DNA of 64,000 nucleotides from Dolomedes plantarius (lineage: Eukaryota; Arthropoda; Arachnida; Araneae; Dolomedidae): positions 145,369,654 to 145,433,653 of the forward strand of contig OU015499.1 of the NCBI GenBank assembly GCA_907164885.2. Direction: 5' to 3'. Of the stretch, positions 32,298 to 43,327 are shown piece after piece (within the stretch, counting starts at the first letter, position 1; every line of letters starts with the position of its first letter). A model generated the notes under the pieces. That model saw only the letters and a list, made by a program, of their open reading frames with translations. It made no database searches and was not told the origin of the DNA. The translations under genes were made by a program, and so were the position numbers.

Positions 32298-33254
32298 TCA
32301 TTTCAACATCTTAACAAAACAGTTTTGTCATACAATACAGAAAAAAAATACCTGTAAATTAAACTTACTTGAATAGCTGTTTATTTTTCAGAATCATGTG
32401 TAGTGTTATTTTAGTCCGTGATCCATCCGAAAAGCTGCGAAAGTTTGACGTCAAGGGCACCACTATTTACATGTTAATAGTATGACTATTGAGATTTAAA
32501 TGCAATGAGCAACATAAATCACGCATTTAAGAGTTACCGTTGCCATTGATCCTAGAAATAACAAAAATCAGTTTCCTGTGATTAATCACTGTTATCTGCT
32601 ACCAAGTCAGAGTCATGTGGTTGATAATGCTACAGGATTGTGACGTCATTTTCAACGTTTTAGATCAGAACAAACTGTTCCCAATAGAGGAAATTTTCAA
32701 TGATTTTTTACTTCAAAGCCAATATAGTTTAACCCGTGATACCTCTTTAAATGTATACCAAGGAATGTCAATTTAATTTAAAAAATATTATTAACCTTGT
32801 TCCAAACGCAATATTTAAAGAAAATTGAAAGTTTTTTTTTTGGAAATCGGCTGTTTTCGTTTTGTGCACAAACATTTGGGACAGAGTTGGCTGTTTGCCG
32901 GCAAGTGCGAATGCTTTAGTACATCTCAAATTTACCCCTGTTTTGGCGATCAATATCTCGCTAAGGCAATGTGACAGGAGAAAGCTATAATTTTTATGGG
33001 TTAAATATATTTCTGCCATAGAATTTTCCCTTCGCGAATATCATCAAAGATCAAAATCTATGCAATTATACTTCTTGATCTTTCTAGAAGATTTAGCCAT
33101 GATGTCAGAAATATGATTATATTCCTATGCACTAGTATACATCAGATTGCAAGGCAATCTAAAGTAATTATGTTTTGTGTATAAAATTCACTTTTCTATT
33201 TTGTGTTTATAATTAATTTATCAATATACTGTAATTCTTTGTAGACAAGAGTAA

Positions 33255-33440
33255 GGGCCTGTTCACATAGGAGTCCGTTGCGTCGCGTTAAGGAAAAGAT
33301 GACGTTGAGATGAAAATAAGCCAATCATAGGCGTTAAAAATTTCATTGCTAATCGTTTGGAGGCACATGATTGGTTTATTTTCGTCTCAACGTCATCTTT
33401 TCCTTAACGTAACGCAACGGACTCCTATGTAAACAGGCCC
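33255..33440. mobile_element. Harbinger-like foldback MITE, family H1 copy 2
   Basis: The best-preserved copy: GGGCCTGTTCACATAGGAGT at the left and its near-exact complement at the right, TAA at 33252-33254 and 33441-33443, and a near-palindromic body (AAGATGACGTTGAGA / TCTCAACGTCATCTT). Non-coding. Confidence 0.88.
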
Positions 33441-33469
33441 TAACTGGCTCATATTAATAAATAATTACA

Positions 33470-33799
33470 AGATAAAAAGCACTTTTTATGTTCCATGTTT
33501 TTAAATTTTCTGTTGAATCATATAAACTTGACAATTCTATGTATTAATAAATACTTTTTAAAATTCTTTTGATGAATTATCCCATCAACTTGAAATAAAA
33601 TGAAGTTAATTGGAAGTTTACTCGCGTTTAACTTTCCGTTCCCGTCCCAGCCGATAGATGGCTGCACCAGTCTACAAAACAAAATGAACTGAAAATAACT
33701 GAAAATTAATTTAATTCTGCTTAAAGATGGCTAAAAGTATTAATAAATGCATTTTCATCGAGTTCTGAGCTATTCTAAAATTTTCAAATGTCTAGCTAG
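33470..33799 (-). repeat. Dispersed ~330-bp repeat, copy 1
   Basis: The reverse complement matches 45479-45808 almost end to end and 37863-38118 in part. Shared words include CTAGCTAGACATTTGAAA at one end, GGTGCAGCCATCTATCGGC in the middle and TTGTCAAGTTTATATGATTC near the other end. The nature is unknown. The CTAG end is compatible with a Helitron 3' terminus, but that is not proven. Its end abuts the hAT element at 33802. Confidence 0.75.
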
Positions 33800-33801
33800 T
33801 C

Positions 33802-34598
33802 TAAGGTGACCAGATTTTAACATTTGTAAAGCCGGACACCATTGACCGGCGGAGGGGGGGGGGGGAGTTTCTTGATTAAAAATTTTGCCTATATGGAGCA
33901 ACAAAAATTTTCATAGAACGCAAAAATAGAATTGTAATATATTTATTTTTAAATTTCAATATAAGTACAATTTACAAATATGATAAAACAAAATATGTAT
34001 AGAATTATTTTATTCTTTGGCATATTTCTCATTTGCGTGAATCTTTTTTTAGTAAATTGCTGTCGTTGTTTAAAAGGCCATACAATTTTTCACGAGAATT
34101 TGTTAAATTATATTTCACACATAAAATGGCTTTCAAAGTCTCAACACCCAATTGTGATTTTTCTGATGTCCACACTTTATTTACCGTAGAAAAAGCGCGT
34201 TCAGTCGTAGCATTAGTTTCTGGTAAGGACAGCGCTTATAACCCAATTTTTAGTGCATTATTGTATGGAACATGGTTTGTTTCAAAATTCGAATTCTAAC
34301 AACTGATCAACAATGCGAACTTTGATAAGCAGTTCTCGATAATCAGTTCTCAACAATTATTTGTTATTATTAAAGTTTAACATTATAAAATTAGCAAAAA
34401 TAATATAAATCTCATATCCTGGCTAAATAGCCACATGGCCGCCGAAAACCGTATATTCCCTTCCCGTTCTCCCACCGTTCCCTAGCTTATCGTGCATTCT
34501 TTCTACAAATTGGGACTTTTTTAAAACGCCGCGGGACGCGGGACAAATTGTTAAAAATCAGGACTGTCGCTCCAAAAGCGGGACGTTTGGTCACATAC
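33802..34598 (-). pseudogene. hAT transposase relic with C-terminal dimerisation domain
   Basis: On the minus strand at about 34245-34080 the frame reads ALSLPETNATTERAFSTVNK and then VWTSEKSQLGVETLKAILCV, a textbook hAT C-terminal dimerisation motif. The outer ends share GTGACCA (33806 and, as complement, 34592), and the right end reads GTGACCAAACGTCCCGCTTT on the minus strand. The catalytic part is missing, so it is a deletion derivative. Confidence 0.75.
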
Positions 34599-34608
34599 AA
34601 AGGACGTC

Positions 34609-34950
34609 CCATATAACAATTTCCACTACAGACGGTTAAAATTTTTGGTACTAAAAAATTAAAAAACAAATAAAACATGCTCTTTTTAATGTTTTTGGAG
34701 ACACTTCAAAGGCCGGGCGGGGGGGGGGGGCTAAATATATTTTAATTTCAAAAAATTTTTTTTCACAAAGGGTCTTGCTATGCAACAATTTTCACTACAG
34801 GCGGTTAAAATTTTTGGTACTAAAAATTTTAAAAATAAATATAAAACGATTTTTTTTTATTTTACGTTTTTGGAAAAACTTTAAGGGCCGGAGGGGGGGG
34901 GGGGCTAAATATACTTTAATTTAAAAAAAATTGTTTTACAAACATTTGAT
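34609..34950. repeat. Two-unit ~170-bp tandem repeat with poly-G tracts
   Basis: Two units share ACGGTTAAAATTTTTGGTAC / GCGGTTAAAATTTTTGGTAC, then AGGCCGGGCGGGG / GGGCCGGAGGGGG with G runs of about 10, then CTAAATATATTTTAATTT. Similar G runs at 33851-33862, 40417-40434 and 53675-53688 are scattered separately. Confidence 0.75.
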
Positions 34951-35180
34951 AGCAATACACAGCTTTTCCCACCACAGGTGATTTCGATTTTAAATAAAAA
35001 TAAAAATCAACCCACCCTAATTTGTATATACACTGCTGGCCACTGTAAATGCAACACCCTGAAGGAAACATGCAAATAACATGAAATTTACAACATGCAT
35101 TAGCGGAGGTGAGATATGCAAATGATTAGAATTTCAGTGTAGACGCACACCACGCGCGCCTGTGGCGCCACTTCAAAGCG

Positions 35181-35190
35181 CTATTTAAGG
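35181..35190 (+). promoter_or_regulatory. Candidate TATA-like element of the Tc1 transposase
   Basis: CTATTTAAGG lies about 75 bases upstream of the chosen ATG at 35263, inside the element. The spacing would allow a short leader. This is inferred from sequence alone. Confidence 0.35.
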
Positions 35191-35262
35191 CTTGGAGATT
35201 TCGACGATTTCAAGTTCGGCAATTGTGTTTTTCTTGTGGTTTTTTTCAAAAAACGATCAATT

Positions 35263-36303
35263 ATGCCTCGTCGAAAACAGCGATCATCTTTTGATCAACT
35301 ATCGGAGTTCGACAGAGGAAGGATAGTGGCCTACCGAGATTGTGGATTATCTTTCAGGGAAATCGGTAGTCGTGTTGGACGAAACCAAACAACTGTAATG
35401 CGGATATGTGATCGTTGGATGCAGGAGGGTACGACGGACCGGCGTGTTCGATCGCATCCACCTCAGCGCACCACTTCACGTGATGACAGGCAAATTGTGC
35501 GCATGGCAGTGACGGATCCCTCAGTCACATCACGAACCATAGCACAGCACATGCAGTCTGTAACGCATCATCCAGTGTCTGCGCGTACCATTCTACGCCG
35601 TTTACAGCAGAGTGTTCTGTCCGCAAGACGTCCATTGCTTTGTCTACCCTTGACGCAGAACCACAGACGTCTCCGCCGCCAATGGTGCGATGACAGAAGG
35701 ATGTGGACGGCAGAATGGAATGAAATTGTCTTTACTGACGAGTCACGCTTCTGTCTGCAACACCACGATGGTCGGATTCGAGTCTGGAGAAACCGTGAAG
35801 AGAGGATGCTGAACAGCTGCGTTATGCACCGCCACACTGGTCCTGCACCGGGTATTATGGTCTGGGGCGGTATTGGATATCACTCTCGCACACCTCTAGT
35901 ACGCATTGCCGGTACTTTAAACAGCCAGCGCTACATCTCCAAGGTGTTGGAGCCAGTTGTCCTTCCTTACCTTCAGGGCTTGCCCACAGCCATATTTCAA
36001 CAGGATAATGCGCGACCACACGTGGCACGCATTGTCCAACGGTTCTTCGTCAATCGCCAGATTGAATTGCTTCCCTGGCCGCCTCACTCTCCGGATCTTT
36101 CGCCGATAGAAAACATGTGGTCCATGGTTGCTCTACGATTGACCCAGATTCCATCCCCAGCTGCCACAGCAGATCAACTTTGGCAACGTGTGGAAGCTGC
36201 TTGGTCTGCTGTACCCCAAGAACTCATCCAAAGTCTCTTTGAATCAATGCCGAGGCGTGTGGCAGCGGTGATCTCCAACAATGGCGGCTACTCTGGCTAC
36301 TGA
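35263..36303 (+). CDS. Tc1/mariner-superfamily transposase (DD34E), intact
   Basis: 346 codons from the ATG at 35263 (MPRRKQRSSFDQLSEFDRGR); an upstream in-frame ATG at 35236 is possible but adds an unlikely VFFKKRSI leader. Residues ~10-60 form the paired-like helix-turn-helix that binds the TIRs (YRDCGLSFREIGSRVGRNQT), and a second HTH spans ~70-120. Catalytic residues are all present: D159 in VFTDES, D248 in FQQDNARPH and E283 in SPIENMWS, with exactly 34 residues between the last two. A glycine-rich WGGIGYHS box lies at ~201-208. The length is normal for the family. The enzyme cuts and pastes the element at TA. Nothing in the sequence shows a defect, but activity is untested. Confidence 0.95.
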   Translation: MPRRKQRSSFDQLSEFDRGRIVAYRDCGLSFREIGSRVGRNQTTVMRICDRWMQEGTTDRRVRSHPPQRTTSRDDRQIVRMAVTDPSVTSRTIAQHMQSVTHHPVSARTILRRLQQSVLSARRPLLCLPLTQNHRRLRRQWCDDRRMWTAEWNEIVFTDESRFCLQHHDGRIRVWRNREERMLNSCVMHRHTGPAPGIMVWGGIGYHSRTPLVRIAGTLNSQRYISKVLEPVVLPYLQGLPTAIFQQDNARPHVARIVQRFFVNRQIELLPWPPHSPDLSPIENMWSMVALRLTQIPSPAATADQLWQRVEAAWSAVPQELIQSLFESMPRRVAAVISNNGGYSGY

Positions 36304-36449
36304 TTTTGGCAGGAACCACACTTCACAGAAGTCTATAAATTTAATCATTTGATACTTGGTGAACATGTTATCTACAAAATAAATTTTGTTGTGATATCTC
36401 TTGTCTTTCTTGGTGTTGCAATTTGGGTGGCCAGCAGTGTATATATATA

Positions 36450-36605
36450 CAGTGAAATCTCGATCGATCGCTCTCCGAATCATCATTTTCCCGTATATGT
36501 CGTTTATATCAGGCAGTCCCGACGATCATATTGATTTGATATGTTCACGCATCTATCGTTCAATTTTGTCTGTCCCTTGAAAAACGATAGATCGAGATTC
36601 CACTG
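36450..36605. mobile_element. pogo-like MITE (156 bp), TA-flanked
   Basis: The ends CAGTGAAATCTCGATCGATC and complement CAGTGGAATCTCGATCTATC sit between TAs (36448-36449, 36606-36607). The CAGTG-AATCTCGAT terminus resembles pogo/Tigger ends. It lies 8 bases from the Tc1 element's right TA. Confidence 0.8.
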
Positions 36606-36624
36606 TATATATATGTATATATAA

Positions 36625-36665
<41 letters not shown>

Positions 36666-36711
36666 CACTTATATATACATATATACACAAACAAACAAAC
36701 ACACACACACA

Positions 36712-36778
<67 letters not shown>

Positions 36779-36779
36779 T
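36606..36779. repeat. (AT)n/(AC)n microsatellite
   Basis: Long AT tracts with an ACAC segment near 36690-36715. The long open frames across it are pure repeat artefacts. Confidence 0.95.
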
Positions 36780-37862
<1,083 letters not shown>

Positions 37863-38118
37863 TTAGCCATCTTTAAGCAGAATTAAATTACTTTTCAGTT
37901 AATTTTGTTTCGTAGACTAGTGCAGCCATCCATTGGCCGGGACGAGAACGAAAAGTTAAACGCAAGTTAACTTCCAATTAACTTCATTTTCTTTCAAGTT
38001 GATGGGATAATTCATCAAAAATTTTTTAAAAAAGTATTTATTAATACATAGAATTGTCAAGTTTATATGATTCAACAGAAAATTTAAAAACATGGTATAT
38101 AAAAGTTCTTTTTATCTT
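37863..38118 (+). repeat. Dispersed ~330-bp repeat, copy 2 (partial)
   Basis: Matches the central and distal part of 45479-45808, beginning CTTTTAGCCATCTTTAAGCA. The proximal CTAG end is missing because of the junction with the Tc1 fragment. Confidence 0.75.
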
Positions 38119-38129
38119 GTAATTATTTT

Positions 38130-38430
38130 TACAATGAAATTAATGAAAAAAATTTCCCAAGAAACAACAAAAATTTTTTGTGGACATTTGTGTTATCTTA
38201 CTAAAGAAATAGTGGCTTTAGCATTTTTTGATGATACAAATCCGGTCGAACAAAAAGTAAAGATGGCCAAGGCATTTAAAGAAAAGAATAAACTAATTGT
38301 GACTCTAAGCGTGTCCATTTTGATTTAAAGGAAATGACCGAATTTACACACAAAGAATTACACAACTATGTGTCAAAAAGCACATCGATTTTTTTTAAGC
38401 GGTTTAAAATATCGTCTGACTTTATTGCTC
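38130..38430 (+). pseudogene. Possible transposon-linked protein fragment, family unknown
   Basis: One frame reads CGHLCYLTKEIVALAFFDDT then NPVEQKVKMAKAF (~38190-38280). After a stop and a small shift, KEMTEFTHKELHNYVSKSTS and FKRFKISSDFIARDLANW follow (~38330-38450). The peptide is too well formed to be chance AT-rich translation, and I have the impression of a repeat-associated protein family, but I cannot name it. Confidence 0.35.
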
Positions 38431-39028
38431 GTGATCTTGCGAACTGGAGTGCCGTTTACATGTGCCAAAAACCCGGGTAAAAGCAGGGTCGTTTCTTACT
38501 TTTTCCCTACGATAGGGAAAAATGCAGGGTGGATTTTCGACCCTGCTTCGACCCAGGATAAAACACGAGCCGTTAAATCTCTAACCGGCTGGAAAATCTG
38601 ATTGGCTACTGAAAATACGTTTTTCTGTGCTGCCATCTATCGGTCACTATTACATTTAATTGTGGTAAAACTACAGACTGCACCACACTGGTTTGTTAGC
38701 GTTTACGATTTAGACTGGTAAAAATTTTACATAATACGGCCTCAACATCACATTTAGCTTTCATTTAAGATTTAAGGTTACATTTAACCTGCGGGGCACA
38801 CGGGCGGCTAGTCAGCCGCCCGGTTAAAAAAAATTTAAAACTAATTTATTAGTAAAATAATCAATATAAAAATATTATGCAAGGTAACTTCTTAGAGTTA
38901 AAAATGCATTTTACAAGTATAACTGGAAACCACATTGGTTTTAAAAACGCTACTCCACGTCACAACCAGTTGGGAAATACATTGTTCGTTTTTGTTTTAA
39001 CACGTTTTAACCCATCATCCCATGAAAT

Positions 39029-39500
39029 GCGACGATCAATGTATACAACTGATGTAAAATATATATATATATGTATATATATTTATAAAAAAATCGTAAG
39101 GGATATTATTTTTTTTTGATAATATTCAATCGTCTGCTGCATTAGAAAGAAATATTTTTTTTGTTTGTCTATTTAGTTGTTATGCACTTTACGATAAATT
39201 TATTTAAAGTACCAGAAAAAGAAATCACGTGATCAGCATTTAATAAATTAAATTCTAAAAATTAATCTTTAAAAATTCACCAAAATCAGAAAATTGAGGT
39301 AAAGGTTCGAAAAAGATTTCATTTGAAAGAAATTTTTATGATCTTTCTCGTGATATAAATTTTATAACCCTCAAATTATTATTTTAAATGCAGACATAAA
39401 AAAGTTACTAAAACAGCTTAAAAATTTAATTTTAAAAGCCCTTTAGGACCAGCGGTTTGGTCTGTGCGTTGTATGTCAGTCAGTGAGTCAGTTACAGTAA
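39029..39500 (-). mobile_element. Helitron fragment, minus strand (both ends missing)
   Basis: Matches the bodies of 48451-49233 and 49943-50627: CGACGATCAATGTATACAAC, AAAGAAATCACGTGATCAGC and GCGGTTTGGTCTGTGCGTTG in order. It breaks off before the TC start and before the CTAG end. Confidence 0.7.
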
Positions 39501-39699
39501 CAGCAACAGGTGAATAGAAGTTCCTGGGAACATGGTTCCCCCTACTTCTAAAAATAGCATTGGTTTATTCAGGAGTTTGGCCTTAATTAAATTTGGCTGT
39601 GGAGTTGTTAGTAAATAAAAATAGTGTAATTTGTGAGGTGGTAAGAACTTCGAATTTCTGCGACCAGAGAAAGTTTAAGGATAGGAGGAAAAAATAAAA

Positions 39700-40184
39700 T
39701 CTATACTAATATATAAAGAGAGAGGGGATTTTGTACGTGGAGGGTAATCTCCAGAACCACTGTGCCTATTTGAAAAATTCTTTCGCTGTTTGAAAAGTAC
39801 ATTATTCCAGATAGACATAGGCTATATATTATGTATATCTGATCAGTAGAAATGAAGTTAGGGGCTTAATCCTAACAATCTCCATTCTTACCGCTACTGT
39901 CCTCTACCGCTTTTTGTGCCGAAGTCTTCAACGATCCTTAGCGTGGTGCTATCGCGGTGGGCTTCTGTTCTGACGATAGTGGTTCGAAACTAGCCGTTCT
40001 ACGGCACGCCTTTTTCTTTTAAAAAATTAACGTTAAAGGGTTTATTGAAGAAAACTACATTTGGATGTACGCTTTTTATTGGACATTTAAGGTAAAAAAT
40101 GATTTACAATTTATTGGCAATCAACTGGAAATTTATTGGTATAATATTTTGTTCAACCTGGACAAAGTCGGGACGGGCCGCTAG
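39700..40184 (+). mobile_element. Non-autonomous Helitron, complete (485 bp)
   Basis: Begins TCTATACTAATATATAAAGA after A (39699) and ends GGGACGGGCCGCTAG before T (40185), which is the A/T insertion rule with TC and CTAG termini. The interior at 39925-40010 has a tRNA-like stretch (GTGGTTCGAAACTAG) that may be captured sequence. It carries no Rep/helicase coding. Confidence 0.78.
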
Positions 40185-40439
40185 TTAAATATAAAAGCAA
40201 AAAAGGTGGTAGTAGATAAAAATATTTTTTACCTTGAGTAATGTTTCCATTACCCAAGTATTAATTTTAAATAATTTTAAATTGTTTTTTACCGTAGGCG
40301 TAGCCTACGTATCAGATTTTTAAAATTTTATAATTTTTTTAATTTTTATTAAACACATTAAAACACTTAAAATAGGAATGCAGGCCAGAACCTAGCATAC
40401 TGTGCTTGAAAACGGAGGGGGGGGGGGGGGGGGGGATGA

Positions 40440-40545
40440 GAGAAAAAATTGTTAGGTCAAGGTTTCGATCCCACAACCTTTGGAACTCGGGTCTCGCTTT
40501 CTACCGCTGTACTGCTGAATTCACGAAAGGCAGGGAAAATTACCT
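40440..40545 (-). mobile_element. tRNA-like SINE fragment next to a poly-G run
   Basis: On the minus strand CAGTACAGCGGTAGAAAGCG (A-box-like) is followed by GTGGGATCGAAACC (B-box-like). A run of about 18 G at 40417-40434 adjoins it. Too degenerate for a tRNA. Confidence 0.4.
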
Positions 40546-41385
40546 GTCAAGAGCAAGAGACACTCTAGGTCTCTTCCTATTGAAAGGTTTCTTATAGTCA
40601 TAATTGGAGAGGTCTGTTAAAACAGTTAGGGTGTTAGATTCAATGCTATTGTGGAAATTAATATTTAAGGAGTTAATAAAACTAGTTAGGGGGGGAAAGT
40701 TAAGTTCTTGGTAGATTTTACAATATAGATAAATAATTAGTCACAATAGTGACCAATAGATGGCAGAACTGAAACACGTATTTTCAGTAACCAATCAGAT
40801 TTGCCAGCCGGTTAGAGATTTAACGGCTCGTGGATAAAACCCGCTAATTACCCATGATGCATTTCGAAGCTGGGAGTAAATAACATGGCGGATTTGAACT
40901 TGTGTGAATCCATGAAAATGCAGCTAAATGATCGATGGAAGGATCTGGAACCCCTTAACGATCGTATAATTTTCAAGAAAACAGTAGAAAAGTGCCTATT
41001 TTTTTCCGGAGGATTTCATTTATTTCTTGATCTGAACCATCCCCAATTACATTATAAATAGAATGGTACTGCCATCTGGTATGTAAAATAAGAAATAAAA
41101 TTTCATTTCAATAAAATTTCAGTAACATTTTCATTTAAAGTGTTATGGTAAATTAATAAATTTAATAAGTATAATCAATAATTAAACGTAACATTAAAAT
41201 TTATTTATAAATTAATTATTTTAGAATTCACAGATAAAATTTATTTATATCTATTTATGATTTTTTTATTTATACATGACTAAAAATTACTGAAACAAAT
41301 TGAAATCAAAATTACATTTTGATTTTATAAAAGGATTTATTAAAACAATAAGTATCTTACAATTAATCTTATAATTTAAAAAAAA

Positions 41386-41556
41386 TGCACCTATCGATTG
41401 GAAAATTTTCTTTCCAGTCTTTATTACTTCAGGAATTTAAAATAATTTCTTCCCACCAAACAGAGCTTCGTAATTTTTCCCACATTCTTTGTTGTGGAAA
41501 AACTAAATTTAGCGATGAAGCCATAGATAGTACGATTATATCTAATATCCGCATCA
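41386..41556 (-). pseudogene. HARBI1-like nuclease N-terminus (Harbinger), broken
   Basis: The minus frame reads MRILDIIVLSMASSLNLVFP, then RMWEKLRSSVWWEEIILNS, a stop, then SNKDWKENFPIDRCIFF. The WWEEIIL and DWKENF words match the N-terminal region of PIF/Harbinger (HARBI1-type) transposases. The DDE domain that should follow is absent; 41060-41385 is anonymous AT-rich DNA. On the other strand a 58-codon frame at 40885-41061 (MADLNLCESMKMQLNDRWKD) is of unknown origin. Confidence 0.6.
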
Positions 41557-42214
41557 ATCTTCTAGTTCTTATATTCCTTTTTTCCTATCTATTTTTTAAA
41601 TTTATTTTTAAAAACAACAGTAAACAATCGTAAACGTTCTATAATTATCAACAGCGACTGACATATGCTGCATTTAAATAACAAATAGACGCAGACGTAA
41701 TTGTGTTTTAGAAGAGGAGTGCATTGGTCGTGTGGACTTTATCTCCTGTAAGCAAGATATATGTAATCAAGGTGGGAGTGCTCAGTAGTTAAAATTTTAA
41801 GTAATGAATTAAAATATTAAGGTAAGAATAACGCGGGTAAAAGAAAAAAAATTAATAGTAAGTTAAATTAAAACAAAAAAGTTAATTTTAACAGAAAAAA
41901 TATAGACTTACAAGTTAATAAAATTAGAAGAAAAATTAGATAAGACTAATAATCCACGGAAAACAAAAAGTAATAATATTAAGAGGCCCAGAAAAGCAGA
42001 TATCATAAGAATACAAAAAATATTTTTGTAAGTTTTCAATCTTTTTGGATTTTTTAAAGTTTTATGATTTTTTTGTTGTTGTTATTTTTAAAATTTAAGA
42101 ATACGAGGTCAAAAGAACAGCAATTGGGAAAAAAAGGCCTTCCCCAGGACCATACACTTCGTAACGAGATAAATGCGGAGTTCGCAGATGGAAAGCTAAA
42201 AATAGCAATACAGT

Positions 42215-42300
42215 GAATTTGGAAAAGTATGACACCGGCTGGGATCGAACCCATAACGTGATTTACAAGGAATGATGGTGTATGAGGATCCACTTCCGCC
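42215..42300 (-). mobile_element. tRNA-like SINE fragment
   Basis: The complement contains ATGGGTTCGATCCCAGCCGG, a good B box, but no clean A box or acceptor stem. It adjoins the Harbinger terminus. Confidence 0.4.
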
Positions 42301-42436
42301 GAATCATGTGACGGCCTTTACTTCCGGTTAAGACGGGTAAAAGCAGGATGAAAATGTGGTCCCATGGTAAACGGGCTTCGAAGGTTTTCCCTATTAGCGG
42401 GTAATCCGGGTATTATTGTTGTCCATGTAAACGCAG

Positions 42437-42963
42437 CTTGGAATTCTCTTCATAATTATCAACATGGCCTTACACTAGAAAGAAACCTTACAGCTGTCAA
42501 CGATATCGTAGAAACAGGTGTGAACCTTATGGAATAATACAACAATATTATAACACACGATGAGGAGCAAAAGCAATACCTATTGCAAGTCGTAAAAGAC
42601 TATCGGAGCCATTTTCCATCTTGCAAAAAAGCATTAAATATCAAAAAATTATGAACCCGTTTACTATTATAATTAATGTTATAAAAACTTGTATTTGTGG
42701 TTGAGCATTTCTAGGCATTATTTAGCTATTTTTCTCCCAAAATATTTATTTTAAACTTAAAATAGAATTAATAAAAGTGTTATCGCGAAAATTTAGGAAT
42801 TTAACTATTTATTACAATTTTTTACCCCCCTTGAGGCACGTGTTATTATTAAATAAAATTTTCAAAATTTTTACCAGTTACTTACAAGCCCTAAAGGAAA
42901 AGAAATAGGGGGGTGAGACTATTAAATATAAAATTAGTTTTTGCTTATATGCTGAGGGCCACC

Positions 42964-42965
<2 letters not shown>
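42437..42965. other. No gene recognised
   Basis: A short frame near 42460-42650 reads HGLTLERNLTAVNDIVETGV and, after a stop, HDEEQKQYLLQVVKDYRSHF. It could be a transposon coding remnant of unknown type. The rest is AT-rich. Confidence 0.35.
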
Positions 42966-43008
<43 letters not shown>

Positions 43009-43047
43009 GATATATTATATATATATATATATATATAATATATATAT
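42966..43047. repeat. (AT)n microsatellite
   Basis: Imperfect AT run of about 80 bases. The DNA from 43048 to 43327 shows nothing recognisable. Confidence 0.9.
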
Positions 43048-43327
43048 GTCATAGCGATAAGCAATGAATCCGGGAGCGAAACTAACAACGAGGAAAGTAC
43101 ATAATTGGCGCTTTATCGTCGTTTTCTCGCCAAGCCGAAAATTTTCAGCTATAATACGCAAGTACCATTTTGACAAATGAAAACAAATCAAATGAAAAAA
43201 AAATTATTTTTATAAGCAATTTTTACAACAGGATAAATAAAACTAAATCAAATGGAAAAAAATGTATTTCTATTAGCAACTTTCAACAAATTTGGTGAAA
43301 CGCCAATCGGGTGTTTTGGCTTAAATA

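Larger units (their letters stand above)
24748..33042. repeat. Segmental duplication, copy B part 2
   Basis: Collinear with 3868-13588. It lacks the Tigger element and the 13115 MITE. It carries extra sequence at about 30640-31840 and 32062-32230 that copy A does not have. Confidence 0.85.
35031..36439 (+). mobile_element. Complete Tc1-like transposon (1.4 kb), apparently intact
   Basis: The terminal inverted repeats CACTGCTGGCCACTGTAAAT and complement CACTGCTGGCCACCCAAATT are flanked by TA at 35029-35030 and 36440-36441. A single long open transposase gene lies between them. Compact layout, intact frame and well-matched ends suggest a young copy. It landed beside an AT microsatellite. Confidence 0.92.
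38448..42436 (-). mobile_element. Harbinger-type element remnant with nested insertions
   Basis: The outer ends are inverted: CGTTTACATGTGCCAAAAAC with CCCGGGTAAAAGCAGGGTC at 38450, and the complement CGTTTACATGGACAACAATA with CCCGGATTACCCG at 42430. A second inverted pair of about 110 bases (38557-38660 against 40748-40855, sharing CGAGCCGTTAAATCTCTAAC) lies inside and may mark a separate MITE. A HARBI1-like fragment on the minus strand (41386-41556) supports the superfamily. Helitrons (39029-39500, 39700-40184) and SINE-like pieces interrupt it. Treating the whole as one element is inference. Confidence 0.45.
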
